Under the pieces are notes generated by a model that searched no databases, was not told where the DNA came from, and saw only the letters and a list, made by a program, of their open reading frames with translations. Source: Lepidodermella squamata (lineage: Eukaryota > Gastrotricha). From it: a DNA stretch of 64,000 nucleotides. Shown here piece after piece: positions 33,873 through 44,011 of this stretch. The first letter of the stretch is position 1; each line of letters begins with the position of its first letter. The position numbers and the translations under genes are program-made. The stretch covers positions 310,001 through 374,000 of the forward strand of contig JBLDXI010000033.1 of the NCBI GenBank assembly GCA_047495785.1. Reading direction: 5' to 3'.

Positions 33873-34235
33873 ATGAAAGCGCCAAATTTATGCTTACAAC
33901 TGATAATGGTAACCGCTGTGGTAGCCACAGCAAATTCAGAAAAGCCCACGGACATTGCACGTAAGTCGATCAAATTTTTCTACAGCAAAACACGAAAAGC
34001 TGACTGTATTGCAGGGTCAGTATTCGATGCCATGAGAAAGGGCGATCTAGATTCGATGCGAGTTCTCTCGAAAGAAATACGTAACAATGAACACACATGC
34101 CGATACGAAGCTTGCCTAGCGCTTTATAAATCGCCGCTGATTTGTAACAACCGAGGCGCGTTCTATTTATGGGCGAGGCGCATGGCTGCTACATTACTGA
34201 ATGACTTCAAATGCTTGCCTAATTCATTAGTTTGA
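33873..34235 (+). CDS. Small secreted cysteine protein, RGAFYxWAR family, copy 1
   Basis: A single-exon ORF of 120 residues. Signal peptide about 1-22 (cleavage near ATANS), then a basic region and a cysteine-bearing core: DCIAGSVFDAM, HTCRYEACLALY, LICNNRGAFYLWARRMA, and FKCLP near the end. Six cysteines remain after the leader, compatible with three disulfides. I do not recognise the family. The gene at 34,905 shares the core C-x3-C, S-x-x-I-C, RGAFYxWAR and KCL in the same order and lies on the same strand, so it is a tandem paralogue. Both sit between channel genes; a secreted ligand or binding protein is possible but unproved. Confidence 0.7.
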   Translation: MKAPNLCLQLIMVTAVVATANSEKPTDIARKSIKFFYSKTRKADCIAGSVFDAMRKGDLDSMRVLSKEIRNNEHTCRYEACLALYKSPLICNNRGAFYLWARRMAATLLNDFKCLPNSLV

Positions 34236-34904
34236 AGTAGTCGCGCGAAACAGTAAATTATGAATTTTCATCAGTTCATGATCGGTTATTAGATTGCCTG
34301 TCGTTTCTCGTTCAAGATGCTGATGGTACAAACATCAATGTTGAGATCAAGACTGATGTGCCAAATGGAGATATGCTTGTTGAAGTGCATCGTTGTTCTT
34401 TCAACCATTACAAAGTGCACGAATGCGAAACGCATGAAATGCAAATGTACTTGACAAGTGATCGTATAATTCTCTCCGCTATAAGTATTTCACACGACTG
34501 CCAAGTATTCACTGACCTACAATTTATTTTTAAATTTGTCCTTCGAATACGGTGACTGAGGTGGTTTGGTGCATTAATACACTAAGCTGCTCGCAACTGA
34601 AGGCTATGTATTAAAATCAAATAGCGATTGTTATAAGCAGCATTGCGATAAGGTAAACTATCAGACAGTCCTGAGAGATGTTTACGAAAAATGGCACATC
34701 ACCCCCCTCTTGTCAGGAATGGATGACTTCCGAAATTTTCCAATTTCGACATTTGTTTCATTAGCCTCAGTCAATACGAGCTAATTGACTGCTCCTCCGC
34801 TAAATCAAGTGTCACATTTGTAATTGATGATGATAGATGAGGTCTATCTCGTTATCACGGCAAATTATTAAATAATCATTAATTCCAATTTTTTGCCGAG
34901 AGAA
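34236..34904. other. Spacer with an unexplained open frame at 34,240-34,552
   Basis: A plus-strand frame stays open for about 104 codons (34,240-34,552), with non-repetitive, protein-like text such as QDADGTNINVEIKTDVPNGD and VHRCSFNHYKVHECETHE. It could begin at an ATTAG acceptor at about 34,292. No signal peptide, no family match; perhaps an orphan exon or relic. Confidence 0.3.
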
Positions 34905-35186
34905 ATGAGCATTTTGGCGCTTATATTACTATCCAACTTTATCTACCTTTCTTTCCCAAGGAAGGATCAAGATTGGCTAACTATCAGTCGGTCTATGATG
35001 ACTAGCGATGAAGCTTCAATGAGGAAACTGGCCGAGAACATACGCCTGAACTATCAGGACTGTGCGATGCGAACATGTATGGATGTGTTTAGTTCCGCAT
35101 CAATTTGCTACTCAAGAGGGGCGTTTTACGTCTGGGCGAGGCTATTGGCTAAACAGCTGGCTAAAGATAAGTCAAAGTGCTTATGA
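34905..35186 (+). CDS. Small secreted cysteine protein, RGAFYxWAR family, copy 2
   Basis: A 93-residue ORF from the ATG at 34,905, which opens a hydrophobic leader (MSILALILLSNFIYLS). The core is shorter than in the paralogue at 33,873: it lacks the early DCIAG segment but keeps DCAMRTCMDVF, ASICYSRGAFYVWARLLA and a C-terminal KSKCL. Four of its Cys match copy 1, so two disulfides are likely shared. The missing early Cys also removes one of the extra Cys of copy 1, consistent with loss of one bond. Function unknown. Confidence 0.65.
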   Translation: MSILALILLSNFIYLSFPRKDQDWLTISRSMMTSDEASMRKLAENIRLNYQDCAMRTCMDVFSSASICYSRGAFYVWARLLAKQLAKDKSKCL

Positions 35187-35285
35187 AAAAGACCTGAACA
35201 AACAAGCTAAATGAAACTATACGACATCAAGCATGAATTCGGAATTTTAGTTGCTCAGTTTTAATTTCGTCGAGTGTAGAAATAA

Positions 35286-36419
35286 ATGCATGGCCTAATT
35301 TCGCTGATTTATCTCGTGTGTTTATGCAAATTCGCGTTAAGCATTACAGTTAATGAGTTAACCGCACGGCGGAGCCTTGAGCTGTTGGAAAAATGCCCAT
35401 TCTTCTCTACAGAGTCTTACTCGCCTACGTGCCCTGACGGCGCTATTGATAAATGTTCGATGACAGGTATTGAAGTTGACCTACATCTCGAAAAATTAGT
35501 TGACGTAAGTGACATATCACAAACCTTCTCCGTGCTCGGATTGCTGGTTTTAACCTGGAAGTTACACTGTCGGAATTTCCCTCATAATAGCAGCTCTCGG
35601 TTCTACCCGGATAGCAGTTTATTCTGGAAGCCACGGATCGACCACTACAACAAAGCTGGAGATGTGGCACTCAACGATCTGTCGCACAGATTCAGAATTA
35701 AATACGAACCAAAGACGGTAGTCATGTTCCAGTTAACCATAAGCGGTATGCTAGAATCGGCTTGTTTAATGGATTTTGGAAACTTCCCGCTGGATGAGCA
35801 GGAATGCTCCATCATTTTACTGCTAGAGGAGAACACAAATGCTGTGCAATTTGTACCGCACCATATGAACTTCTCTCCCTTCGATTTTGACCTGGAAATG
35901 GACAACTGGGCTTTGATCAGGTTCGAAAATCTCACCTACTTCAAACAAATGGGCGATTCGATTCGGAGCGTCGTTGAGTTTAAGATGACGCTGAGAAGAA
36001 ATCCTGATTTCTACATCAGCCATTTTATGCTTCCTTCCTGCATGTTATCACTGCTGCAACTTTTCGCCATAATTGACCCATCTTTGAATGAAAGATCGAC
36101 CTTCACAGTTACGATTTTACTAGCCTTGACGTTTCTGCAGCTTCACATCACCGAGCGGCTTCCTCGCAAACCTGAAAGGACTTTCCTAGGCGATTATACT
36201 GAAATGTGTGTGATTTATTCATGGTCCTGCACGGCCTTCACCCTAATTTCAACCAGTTGCTTCAAAACATGGCACTCGTGGATGTCGAAGAAAGTTCTTG
36301 TTGGGCGAAGAACTTTGGTCACGAGGAGGCGATTGGTGGATTTGACTGTTTTCTGCATAGCAAGCCTAAGCTTTCTTGGAATGAGCGCGTTTGCTGTTCA
36401 CAAGCTGTACACGTTATGA
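35286..36419 (+). CDS. Pentameric channel subunit (LGIC-6)
   Basis: Intronless, 377 residues; ATG 35,286. Signal peptide about 1-18; signature EKCPFFSTESYSPTCPDG; FWKPRIDHYN; Cys-loop CLMDFGNFPLDEQEC; pre-M1 RRNPDFYI; M2 NERSTFTVTILLALTFLQ with Glu at -1' and Leu at 9', the most nicotinic-like wording in the array. M3 starts FLGDYTEMC; M4 near RLVDLTVFCIASLSF. Most similar in its extracellular part to LGIC-1, although that gene lies on the other strand 11 kb away. Confidence 0.93.
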   Translation: MHGLISLIYLVCLCKFALSITVNELTARRSLELLEKCPFFSTESYSPTCPDGAIDKCSMTGIEVDLHLEKLVDVSDISQTFSVLGLLVLTWKLHCRNFPHNSSSRFYPDSSLFWKPRIDHYNKAGDVALNDLSHRFRIKYEPKTVVMFQLTISGMLESACLMDFGNFPLDEQECSIILLLEENTNAVQFVPHHMNFSPFDFDLEMDNWALIRFENLTYFKQMGDSIRSVVEFKMTLRRNPDFYISHFMLPSCMLSLLQLFAIIDPSLNERSTFTVTILLALTFLQLHITERLPRKPERTFLGDYTEMCVIYSWSCTAFTLISTSCFKTWHSWMSKKVLVGRRTLVTRRRLVDLTVFCIASLSFLGMSAFAVHKLYTL

Positions 36420-36676
36420 AACATTATTTGTGCTGAAACTGTCATTATTGTGAATAATTTGTAAAGCACTTAGAGACTTACTTTCGTCACTCTTGTTTTT
36501 TTTTTGGCGGATTGTACATCGGATTTACGTTGATGAGTTGGGTATGAGATCGATGTATTTTGATTATTAAAACCTTTTAGAAGAGTAAATTTCCGGAATA
36601 ATCATTTTATAAAACACTGCATTAGACATTAGCCAATCAGTATAAATCCTTAAAATTCATAAATATTCCTAGAACA

Positions 36677-37795
36677 ATGAAATCATGTAAATTGCTGCTC
36701 GTAAATTTTTCCATCTTATCAGGTGTGGCAGGCAATGCAGAAAACCGAAAAACTCTTGAACTTCTAGAAACATGCCCTAATGTATCTCCAGAGTCATATT
36801 CCCCTTCATGTCCCGGAGGAAAGTATCACGCATGTTCGGTGACCGAAATCGAAAGTCGACTTCATTTGGAGAGACTCTACGAGATCGATGACGTAACCGA
36901 GACGTTCTCGATGTTGGGTGCAATGCGATTTTCGTGGGCGGTCAAATGTTCCGAATACACTCAGCAGTACGAGACCAAGTTCTACCCGCAACCAGGATTC
37001 TTTTGGAAGCCGCAAGTTAGCCATCATAATACTGCTACGGATCGCGATTTCACGCAAACTATGGTCAACCGATATTCGGCAAAAATGGAGGAAAACGGGA
37101 CAATTGAGTTCCAATGGACCCTTCTAGGCACTTTCTTCTCAACATGCGACATGAATTTCGAGTTGTTTCCAGTTGATGAACAATTATGCGAGATAATAGT
37201 GGTGTCGCAGGATAATACAAAGGCTGTAAAGTTTCACCGAAACGCAGAGTTCGTCCTTAGCGATACTTTCAGAGAGCAGAGTTGGACTTCAAGAGATCCT
37301 AATGTAAGCTTAACGACTATGCTAGTCGACAACAGTGATAGGTATTCGTTGAGATACACTTTACGCTTCACCCGAAATCCGTGGTACTATATCAATAACT
37401 TGATGATACCTTGCCTCATCCTCGCTTGTCTCGAGCTCGCCGCATTCCTAATGGATCCTTCTGTTCCAGATAGGGCCTGTCTATCCGCTACTGTTCTTCT
37501 TGCTTTGGCGGTATTACAGGGTCAAATTTTGGACAGATTGCCCCCGAAGCCTCAGAAAATCTTCTTGAGTCAATACACGGATCTATGCGCATTTTTCTCA
37601 TGGGGATGTACGGTTTATGCGCTAATCATCAACGGATTGTCAAGGTCCTGGAAAAAATGGTTTCAAGACCATCTCAAACTCAAGTTTATTTGCGTCACAA
37701 GGTTGAGAATTGTCGATGGTATTGCATTCTGCTTGGCCTTGTTTGTTCTGATCGGAATCAATACATGGGCTTTTCGAATCGTCTGCGGCAGATGA
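36677..37795 (+). CDS. Pentameric channel subunit (LGIC-7)
   Basis: Intronless, 372 residues. Signal peptide about 1-20; signature ETCPNVSPESYSPSCPGG; FWKPQVSHHN; Cys-loop CDMNFELFPVDEQLC; pre-M1 TRNPWYYINN; M2 PDRACLSATVLLALAVLQGQ, with Cys at 2', a position that faces the narrow part of the pore and is usually small and polar in cation channels. Short basic M3-M4 loop, M4 LRIVDGIAFCLALFVL. 192 bases before LGIC-8, same strand. Confidence 0.92.
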   Translation: MKSCKLLLVNFSILSGVAGNAENRKTLELLETCPNVSPESYSPSCPGGKYHACSVTEIESRLHLERLYEIDDVTETFSMLGAMRFSWAVKCSEYTQQYETKFYPQPGFFWKPQVSHHNTATDRDFTQTMVNRYSAKMEENGTIEFQWTLLGTFFSTCDMNFELFPVDEQLCEIIVVSQDNTKAVKFHRNAEFVLSDTFREQSWTSRDPNVSLTTMLVDNSDRYSLRYTLRFTRNPWYYINNLMIPCLILACLELAAFLMDPSVPDRACLSATVLLALAVLQGQILDRLPPKPQKIFLSQYTDLCAFFSWGCTVYALIINGLSRSWKKWFQDHLKLKFICVTRLRIVDGIAFCLALFVLIGINTWAFRIVCGR

Positions 37796-37986
37796 AATTC
37801 CTATTCTAACGATATCAGTCGTTTTTTGACGTAATATGGAGCAAATAAAAAATATGATATATGCACTTCGTTTAGAGTTTAGAGTTTTTCTATGATTCAA
37901 TATTTGTATAATTATTTCTGATTTCCGGTGATGCGATCCTCTCAAGTCATCCAGACTTTCAATCCATTAAGTTTTTGAATTCAAAA

Positions 37987-39117
37987 ATGTTCAGCACTTT
38001 TATTTTAATTTTGGTTCTGGCCTACTGCCTTCATGCTAGAAATTTGACACCAAGTTCAATGAGGCGAGCCATTGAGATCCTCGACAAATGTCCTCATCTC
38101 TCCCCAGAATCCTACTCTCCGCATTGTCCCCTTGGAAAGAACAGCGGTAAATGCGATGTCACTGAGGTTTGGATGTATTTCAGCGCTGAACAGCTGAGAA
38201 ATGTTGACGATATCGATGAAACCTTTGTCGTTTTTGGATTACTGCAGCTCTACTGGTACATCGATTGTGCTGATTTTGCCTCTAACACGCCCATTAAATT
38301 CTACGTCGATGAGGACGCGATTTGGAGGCCGAGAATCAGCCATCAGAATTCGCCCATCAACTCCGATATGTCTACCGGCTTTTCAACTCGCATGACAGTT
38401 AAGATTGAAAATTCTTCATTCGCATTTCAACTCGGAATCACCGGATCCTTCGTGTCAACTTGCGATATGAATTTACGATGGTTTCCAATCGATGTCCAGC
38501 GCTGCGAGGTCAGATTCATGCTACAGGAGAATCGCCACGCTGCTGTTTTTAAACTCGAAAATAATAGTATATTTCTCTCGAAATATTTTGAATCTGACAT
38601 GTGGCGACGGGTAACAAGCGATATGTGGGTAGGGTTTAGTGAAACAGGTGAGGCAGTAAGAGCGGCTGCTACTTTTACAATGTCAATTCAAAGGGACCCG
38701 ACGTTCTACGTAAATCACCTAATGATTCCTTGCACGTTGCTTGTTTTTCTCAACACAATGAGCTTCTGCATGGATCCCTCTGCCCCCGACCGGCCTGTGT
38801 TTGCCGTGAGCATTTTATTGGCTATAACCGTCTTACAAGGCCAGGTCATACAAAGCGTTCCTCGGACACCTCAAAGAATTTTCCTCAGCGATTTCATTGA
38901 TATGAACGCCTATTACTCTCTCAGCCTGAACGCTTATTTCCTGATCTCATATGGCCTTTGTAAAGCACACAGTGATTACTTCAAGCAAACATTTGGGCGT
39001 TCGAAATTTCAGATATCTATGAAGAGAATTGTTGACGCCATGGTTTTCACGCCATCCGCGGTCATTTTTATCGGGATTAATGCTTATGCGTATGGAGTTG
39101 TATTTAAACTGATATGA
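37987..39117 (+). CDS. Pentameric channel subunit (LGIC-8)
   Basis: Intronless, 376 residues from the ATG at 37,987 (MFSTFILILVLAYCLHA leader). Signature DKCPHLSPESYSPHCPLG; IWRPRISHQN; Cys-loop CDMNLRWFPIDVQRC; pre-M1 QRDPTFYVNH; M2 PDRPVFAVSILLAITVLQGQ; M3 begins FLSDFIDMN and lacks the Cys seen there in neighbours; M4 KRIVDAMVFTPSAVIFIG. AATAAA near 39,188 is a likely poly(A) signal. Confidence 0.92.
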   Translation: MFSTFILILVLAYCLHARNLTPSSMRRAIEILDKCPHLSPESYSPHCPLGKNSGKCDVTEVWMYFSAEQLRNVDDIDETFVVFGLLQLYWYIDCADFASNTPIKFYVDEDAIWRPRISHQNSPINSDMSTGFSTRMTVKIENSSFAFQLGITGSFVSTCDMNLRWFPIDVQRCEVRFMLQENRHAAVFKLENNSIFLSKYFESDMWRRVTSDMWVGFSETGEAVRAAATFTMSIQRDPTFYVNHLMIPCTLLVFLNTMSFCMDPSAPDRPVFAVSILLAITVLQGQVIQSVPRTPQRIFLSDFIDMNAYYSLSLNAYFLISYGLCKAHSDYFKQTFGRSKFQISMKRIVDAMVFTPSAVIFIGINAYAYGVVFKLI

Positions 39118-39876
39118 AGCTATATTATAACCAATTAAAAGTATGTTTTACGACATTCTGCAGAATCTTACTATTTAATATTCATATAAATAAAGTCGAA
39201 TATATATTTACTACGCGTCGACATTTGAAGGCTAGGTATGGTTTGTAATGAGAGCAATGGTTGAATAAATACCGTATTCCCTTGCGAACTGTGGCACTGC
39301 CGTTAAACAAGAAGAGAGCTGGCATGCAACTATACCCCGGGGAAAATTTGAATTTTTCAATTAAGATTATTAACGTTGTAATAGCAATCCCAAACACTCA
39401 AACACTCATGTAAATACCAAATAACAGTACATTGCGTTTTACGAAAACCAACACACTTCAGCTGATTTTGAGGAGTGAGAGACGGACAGAAAACATTGGA
39501 ACCTAAATTAGTTGACTCTTTCCCTGGTAGAGTTTTGTCTTCGGAGATTTTTTGTATTATTGTCTGCAATTTGTGATCATAAAAAAAATTAACGACAAGT
39601 GGAGGCTTATACGGAATTTCTGAAGCAGTAGTATAAGGTGACGAGAAAACAATGCAAGTGTTTCCAATCAATCTTCCGCCCATAAAATAGATAACTACGT
39701 GCCTATAACAGAGCAACCGAAGCAAATATGGCGCGGCATGTGTTTCGTTTCCCAGCTGCAGCCACTCGGCAATCTGTCTCCAAAAATATAATATAAGTGC
39801 TATCTATATTTCTGTTTGATAACCAGTATTTTGGAGTACAAACGGTTGATGACATTTAGCGCTATCAAATTTTTAC

Positions 39877-39910
39877 GACGTTTCGATTTCTAGCAGAAAT
39901 CATCTTCAGG
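39877..39910 (-). ncRNA. Hammerhead-ribozyme-like motif
   Basis: On the minus strand: CTGAAGA, one T, a perfect seven-pair stem (GATTTCT...AGAAATC) and GAAACGTC. CUGANGA and GAAA are the hammerhead core boxes; the single extra base before stem II departs from the canonical core, so activity is uncertain. Confidence 0.4.
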
Positions 39911-40472
39911 GAGATAAAGTTAAATGGTTTTGATCAGCGTAGAAGATGGACATTTTGCCGAAAGAAGGATATAGGTAAGGGCCCCCCCCCCCCTTATATC
40001 GCTCAAGTTTCCGCAGGAACCAGGGAAAAAATGATAAGGGTCCCCCGTCCCCCCGCCATCTTCGACACTGGTTTTGGCATAAAATCTTAAGGCAGATATT
40101 TTAAAATTGCAGAGCTGGAAAACCTGCAGGATTTCCTACGCGTCATCGTTTTTTAAATTTCCTACTAAACCACCACTTCCTTCAACTTTTGACTGTTTCC
40201 TAAGCCAAAATTGCCTACTTTTCCCAAAATTTCCTACGCACCTGGTGCGTCATTTCTGCAAGTTTTCCAGCTCTGTAAAATTGATTATGAATTCTGAAGA
40301 CTGAAGCAGAATCAAGCAGAAAAATTAGCCGAAATTATCTCAATTTTCAGTCTTCGTAATCAATTTAAAAATATCTGCCTTGAGATTTTAATTACGATTA
40401 TATGCCTAAACCCATAGAGAATAGAGAATAGGTAACTCTATTCTCTATGCCTAAACCATTTAACTTTGTCTT

Positions 40473-40506
40473 CCTGAAGATGATTTCTGTTAGAAATCGA
40501 AACGTC
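40473..40506 (+). ncRNA. Hammerhead-ribozyme-like motif
   Basis: Same arrangement on the plus strand in the opposite arm of the foldback element: CTGAAGA, T, a seven-pair stem with loop GTT, then GAAACGTC. It differs from the other arm only in the hairpin loop (GTT versus GCT). Confidence 0.4.
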
Positions 40507-40779
40507 GTAAAAAAAACTGATAGCGCTAAATTTCATCAACCGTTTATCTAGATATACTTCGAGTCGAGAATTCAAAGTTCAATTGAAGAAGACCATTCAT
40601 TTCTTCAATTTCACACCGTCCAAACAATTATTTTTCCTGCAGAGTAGTTGAAGGTCAGAACGGATACTTTTTGGCTCCACCATGTGCTCTGCCAACGCAA
40701 CGCATACCTAATTTTATTCAGTTGCTAGCTTGATATGTTAAGCTCGGTCTCAGTTAATTTTTTTTATCGCAACAAAACA

Positions 40780-41256
40780 ATGCTTTTACCAAGCTTCATT
40801 GCAACTGCATCACTAATTATCTGCACTGGAGCTGCTGCCGATTCCTATATCTTTGAAGCGCAGCGAGAATGCAACAAAAAAGTCTTCGTGAATCTCGATT
40901 CGTTCTTTGCCGCAAACAGAGTAACCGACCTCGCCTTCCGTAAACATATCACAGATAATTTGCTGCAAGAATGCTCTAGGAATGCTGCAGATTATGCCAA
41001 GAAGTTGGAGCTATGTGATATGAACGAGGAATGTCTGGAAACTGAGAGAACTGCTTTCTATTACAAACAATATTCTGAAAGCTTTTTTGGCAAAGCTCGG
41101 CATTTGGAACTGTCGCCACATTGTCGCAAAGTTGCAACCTCTCTTGGTTTGTTTTTCAAAAGATTGGAGAGGTCGAATAGAGCTCTTGGCACTCAGCAGA
41201 AGGTAGAAATTACTGTGCGGATTTTGGGGGATTGCGAGCTAGCAGCTAGCGGTTAA
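40780..41256 (+). CDS. Secreted cysteine protein, unrecognised
   Basis: An intronless ORF of 158 residues if started at the ATG at 40,780, whose product opens with a clean signal peptide (MLLPSFIATASLIICTGAAA, cleavage near AAADS); an upstream in-frame ATG at 40,735 would add 15 residues ahead of it. The mature part is helical and charged with cysteines in QRECNKK, LLQECSRN, LELCDMNEECLE, SPHCRK and GDCEL, seven in all. No family recognised; it does not share the RGAFYxWAR core. AATAAA at about 41,309. Flanked on both sides by foldback elements. Confidence 0.65.
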   Translation: MLLPSFIATASLIICTGAAADSYIFEAQRECNKKVFVNLDSFFAANRVTDLAFRKHITDNLLQECSRNAADYAKKLELCDMNEECLETERTAFYYKQYSESFFGKARHLELSPHCRKVATSLGLFFKRLERSNRALGTQQKVEITVRILGDCELAASG

Positions 41257-41464
41257 GTCGGCAGAATCGGATATTTCACAACTGCAAACTCCTAAACCTT
41301 CGTAGCCAAATAAAGACATACTCGTGGAAGTAATTGACAGCAAAGAACTTCTGATAAAAATTCTGACTATTAATTTCCTGTAGGTTGAACCTATAATGAA
41401 CCCATGTTTACCATGTTACAAGTTTTACAAAAAACTAAGATAGTTTTTATTGCACGTTTTGCAT

Positions 41465-41498
41465 AGTTTTTGAGGATTTCGAGAATCCTCGTCTTCAG
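41465..41498 (-). ncRNA. Degenerate hammerhead-like stem-loop
   Basis: Minus strand: CTGAAGA, one C, a perfect seven-pair hairpin (GAGGATT...AATCCTC), then AAAAAC where GAAAC is expected. The core G is lost, so cleavage is unlikely here. Confidence 0.3.
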
Positions 41499-41877
41499 AA
41501 GAACTGCGTAAAGCTTATCTTAGGATCTTCAGATGTTTCATGGTATGGTTGTAGTGCAGTTGGGGTTTACGGCAAATTTTCGGAGAAACCATTTTCCCCT
41601 TCAATCGATGGAGTCAAATATGGCTGCGAACGAGTCGGCGTTATCGAGGTCACTCAAGTGTCTATTCAAGGCGTTGATTTTTTATGTGACTGGCGCGATG
41701 CCGGTTATGCTGGTTCTACTAGCACCTTATCTAACACCGAGAATTCACACAACGAGCTCGTACCTTGGTTTCAATGACGAACTGGTCGTTGCTGATTTCA
41801 ACTTTTGAAAATTTCCATCTTAAAATGGTCACTTATCTTTTCTGAAAAAACTCTGTTTACTTTCAAACTCAATTCAC

Positions 41878-41911
41878 CTGATGATGAAATCTGTATTGAT
41901 TTCGAAACGTC
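41878..41911 (+). ncRNA. Hammerhead-ribozyme-like motif
   Basis: Plus strand: CTGATGA (the commonest hammerhead box), one T, stem GAAATC...GATTTC, then GAAACGTC. It is the closest of the four to the consensus, again with a single extra base before the stem. Confidence 0.42.
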
Positions 41912-41945
41912 GTGCAATAAAAACTACCTTAGAACCCATGTTTAC

Positions 41946-42628
41946 AAATCGTTATATTGCGTGTCTTATATATTATTTCGTCATGTTTTTCAGACGCAAC
42001 TCTGCTTATTTTTGTTGAGAATTGAGAAACGGACTTGACCAATCATAAAGCTCCTTTCCTATTTCATTTAATTCGGATCCGTTAATAGAATTAACGAATC
42101 GTCGTAACTTTATCGCTTCTACTTTCACGCATCAAAATAATTAAAATACACAATTTTAATCCTTATTATACCAGTACCTTTCGGTTAGTGACACTGCCAT
42201 ACTTAACGAGGGATTTCGTTAGTCACTTTTTATGTGCCAGCTTCTGTATTGGCTGCCACAGTTTGCAAGGGAATACTGTACACATAGCTGAACAAAATTG
42301 CCTGGAATTTTAATTGCTCTGCTTAGAATTGAAATAGGATAGAATTTTCTATAAATTTAGATTTCATATAGCAAAGGAATCATGATGAATTTTGAACGAC
42401 GTTTTGAAATGCTTGAATTGTTTGCCTTTCGAGTTTCACGCACCATATATTTCTATCCATAAGCCAGAGCTTTGATCAAAATGTCAATCCATCGATTCAT
42501 CATGGTCGTGTGAAACGGTACAGGATATTGGAAAAGCTTCCAACAATTGCAGAATTTACAGCGCCCTCTATTTTTCAACACGAACATCTGCTTCATAAAT
42601 CTGAACAATCCCTTCGTCCATTTTGAGG
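41946..42628. other. Intergenic, nothing recognised
   Basis: AT-rich spacer ahead of LGIC-9 with no supported feature. Confidence 0.4.
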
Positions 42629-43849
42629 ATGCTTGGTCTTGTAGTCTTCAGCATTAGCTTATATTTATGCAAAATAAAATTAGTAAATACGGAAATTTCG
42701 CTACATGATTACCGCATCGAAAAACCTAAAAGTTTCGAGCTCGCTAAGCGATGTGACCATCTGAGGTCTGAATTCGAAAGTATCAATTGTCCATTTCTCA
42801 AAACGGAAAGCTGTACTTCAACCAAAGTGAACATTACATTTCTGATGACTCGATTCTACGGCATAGATGACGTGAACGAGAAGATAGTGATGTCAGCACA
42901 AATTCAGCTTACATGGTCAGCGCCTTGCCTGGTAACCAACTCAACATTACTGAACGGGTCTTTTTACCCGGATGGAAACATATTTTGGCGACCTCAACTT
43001 CGCCACCTAAATTCTGCTAATAACCCAACCATGCGAGGGCTAAGCAGTATATTGTCTGTGCAACTTGTTGGCGGACGGGCTATATTCGACCAAAAAATAG
43101 AGGGGATGCTTCATTCAATATGCGATATTGACTTAACAATATTCCCGTTCGACATTCAGATCTGCAATGTCACGCTGCAGCTTGGCAACCAGGAAGGACG
43201 GGTTCACTTTGGCAAGGTAAAACAGCACTTAGACGTATCAGTCCTTCAGTCGTCCTCTCTTTGGATCGTTAGAAATGTATCGGTGACCGCAATTAATTTC
43301 AAAGACGGATCTAGAGGAGCGATGTTCCAAACGCTAACCCGACGAAGTTCCTCGTTCTACGTTTGGCTCATCCTTTTTCCAACTGCGATTATTACTTTAT
43401 TTAACATCTTAGCATTAGCTATGCCCGCTAAAATACCGGACAGATCGGCTTTTGCTGCGACGATTTTGCTTGCGTTTACGGCTCTTAAGGCGGAGATCGC
43501 AGATCGGACACCAAAAAAATCAGGGCCGCTTCTACTAGCTGATTACGTTCGCTTTTGTCAGCTTTTATCTACCTTTCTAGTTATCTACACCTTAGTTACA
43601 TGTGCTCTGTCAAAGTCGCGGCTTCACAAAATATGGTTTAAGCGGACTATAAACTTGACTCGATCGATCAAGATTTCTCACCATCGAGCTTTAGACAGCA
43701 TAGCTATGACCTTAGCGTTTATTGTTTTTGTGCTTATCAATTTGATATTTCTGAATTTATTGACCTATCAGTCGACCTTGTATTCAGAGTTCTTGAAGTC
43801 TGTCGGTGCTAACCTTAGAAAGTCTACATCGAGAAATTCCAATGTTTGA
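42629..43849 (+). CDS. Pentameric channel subunit (LGIC-9), divergent
   Basis: Intronless, 406 residues from the ATG at 42,629. The signal peptide is followed by a longer N-terminal extension; the signature is altered (AKRCDHLRSEFESINCPF, without SYSP). FWRPQLRHLN; Cys-loop CDIDLTIFPFDIQIC; pre-M1 RRSSSFYVWL; M2 PDRSAFAATILLAFTALKAE, with Lys at 15' and Phe at 11'; M3 LADYVRFCQLLSTF. A C-terminal tail of about 30 residues after M4 is unique in the array. Convergent with LGIC-10, stops 163 bases apart. Confidence 0.9.
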   Translation: MLGLVVFSISLYLCKIKLVNTEISLHDYRIEKPKSFELAKRCDHLRSEFESINCPFLKTESCTSTKVNITFLMTRFYGIDDVNEKIVMSAQIQLTWSAPCLVTNSTLLNGSFYPDGNIFWRPQLRHLNSANNPTMRGLSSILSVQLVGGRAIFDQKIEGMLHSICDIDLTIFPFDIQICNVTLQLGNQEGRVHFGKVKQHLDVSVLQSSSLWIVRNVSVTAINFKDGSRGAMFQTLTRRSSSFYVWLILFPTAIITLFNILALAMPAKIPDRSAFAATILLAFTALKAEIADRTPKKSGPLLLADYVRFCQLLSTFLVIYTLVTCALSKSRLHKIWFKRTINLTRSIKISHHRALDSIAMTLAFIVFVLINLIFLNLLTYQSTLYSEFLKSVGANLRKSTSRNSNV

Positions 43850-44011
43850 GAAAATACTTGTGGGTGCAATTATTTTAGCGGATGTAAAAATAAAAAAGAG
43901 AGTTTGAGGAGGATACGGATACGTACTATAGCTCCTTCAATATTGACTTGCTGATGCAAGGCTTAGCAGGTTCCATCTTCCAAAAAACAAAACGTCACAT
44001 CCGAGGTGAGT

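Larger units (their letters stand above)
39840..40545. mobile_element. Long foldback element with hammerhead-like hairpins
   Basis: An imperfect inverted repeat. The outer arms (39,840-39,933 and 40,453-40,545) match over about 95 bases, beginning AAACGGTTGATGA. After a gap the arms pair again, around AAGGCAGATATTTT (40,091 and the complement near 40,370) and CAGAGCTGGAAAAC (40,112 and near 40,270). Each outer arm holds one stem-loop flanked by CTGAAGA and GAAACGTC. A poly-C run lies inside (39,981). No ORF is supported. Flanked by AT-rich spacer; no clear target duplication. Confidence 0.75.
41398..41945. mobile_element. Second foldback element with hammerhead-like hairpins
   Basis: Related to the element at 39,840. 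Inverted segments AAGATAGTTTTTATTGCACG (41,438) and its complement (41,911) match at 19 of 20 positions. A stem-loop with CTGAWGA sits in each half, pointing outward. A 14-base direct repeat, GAACCCATGTTTAC, occurs at 41,398 and 41,932 and could be a target-site duplication. An ORF at 41,533-41,808 inside is not recognised. Confidence 0.6.
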
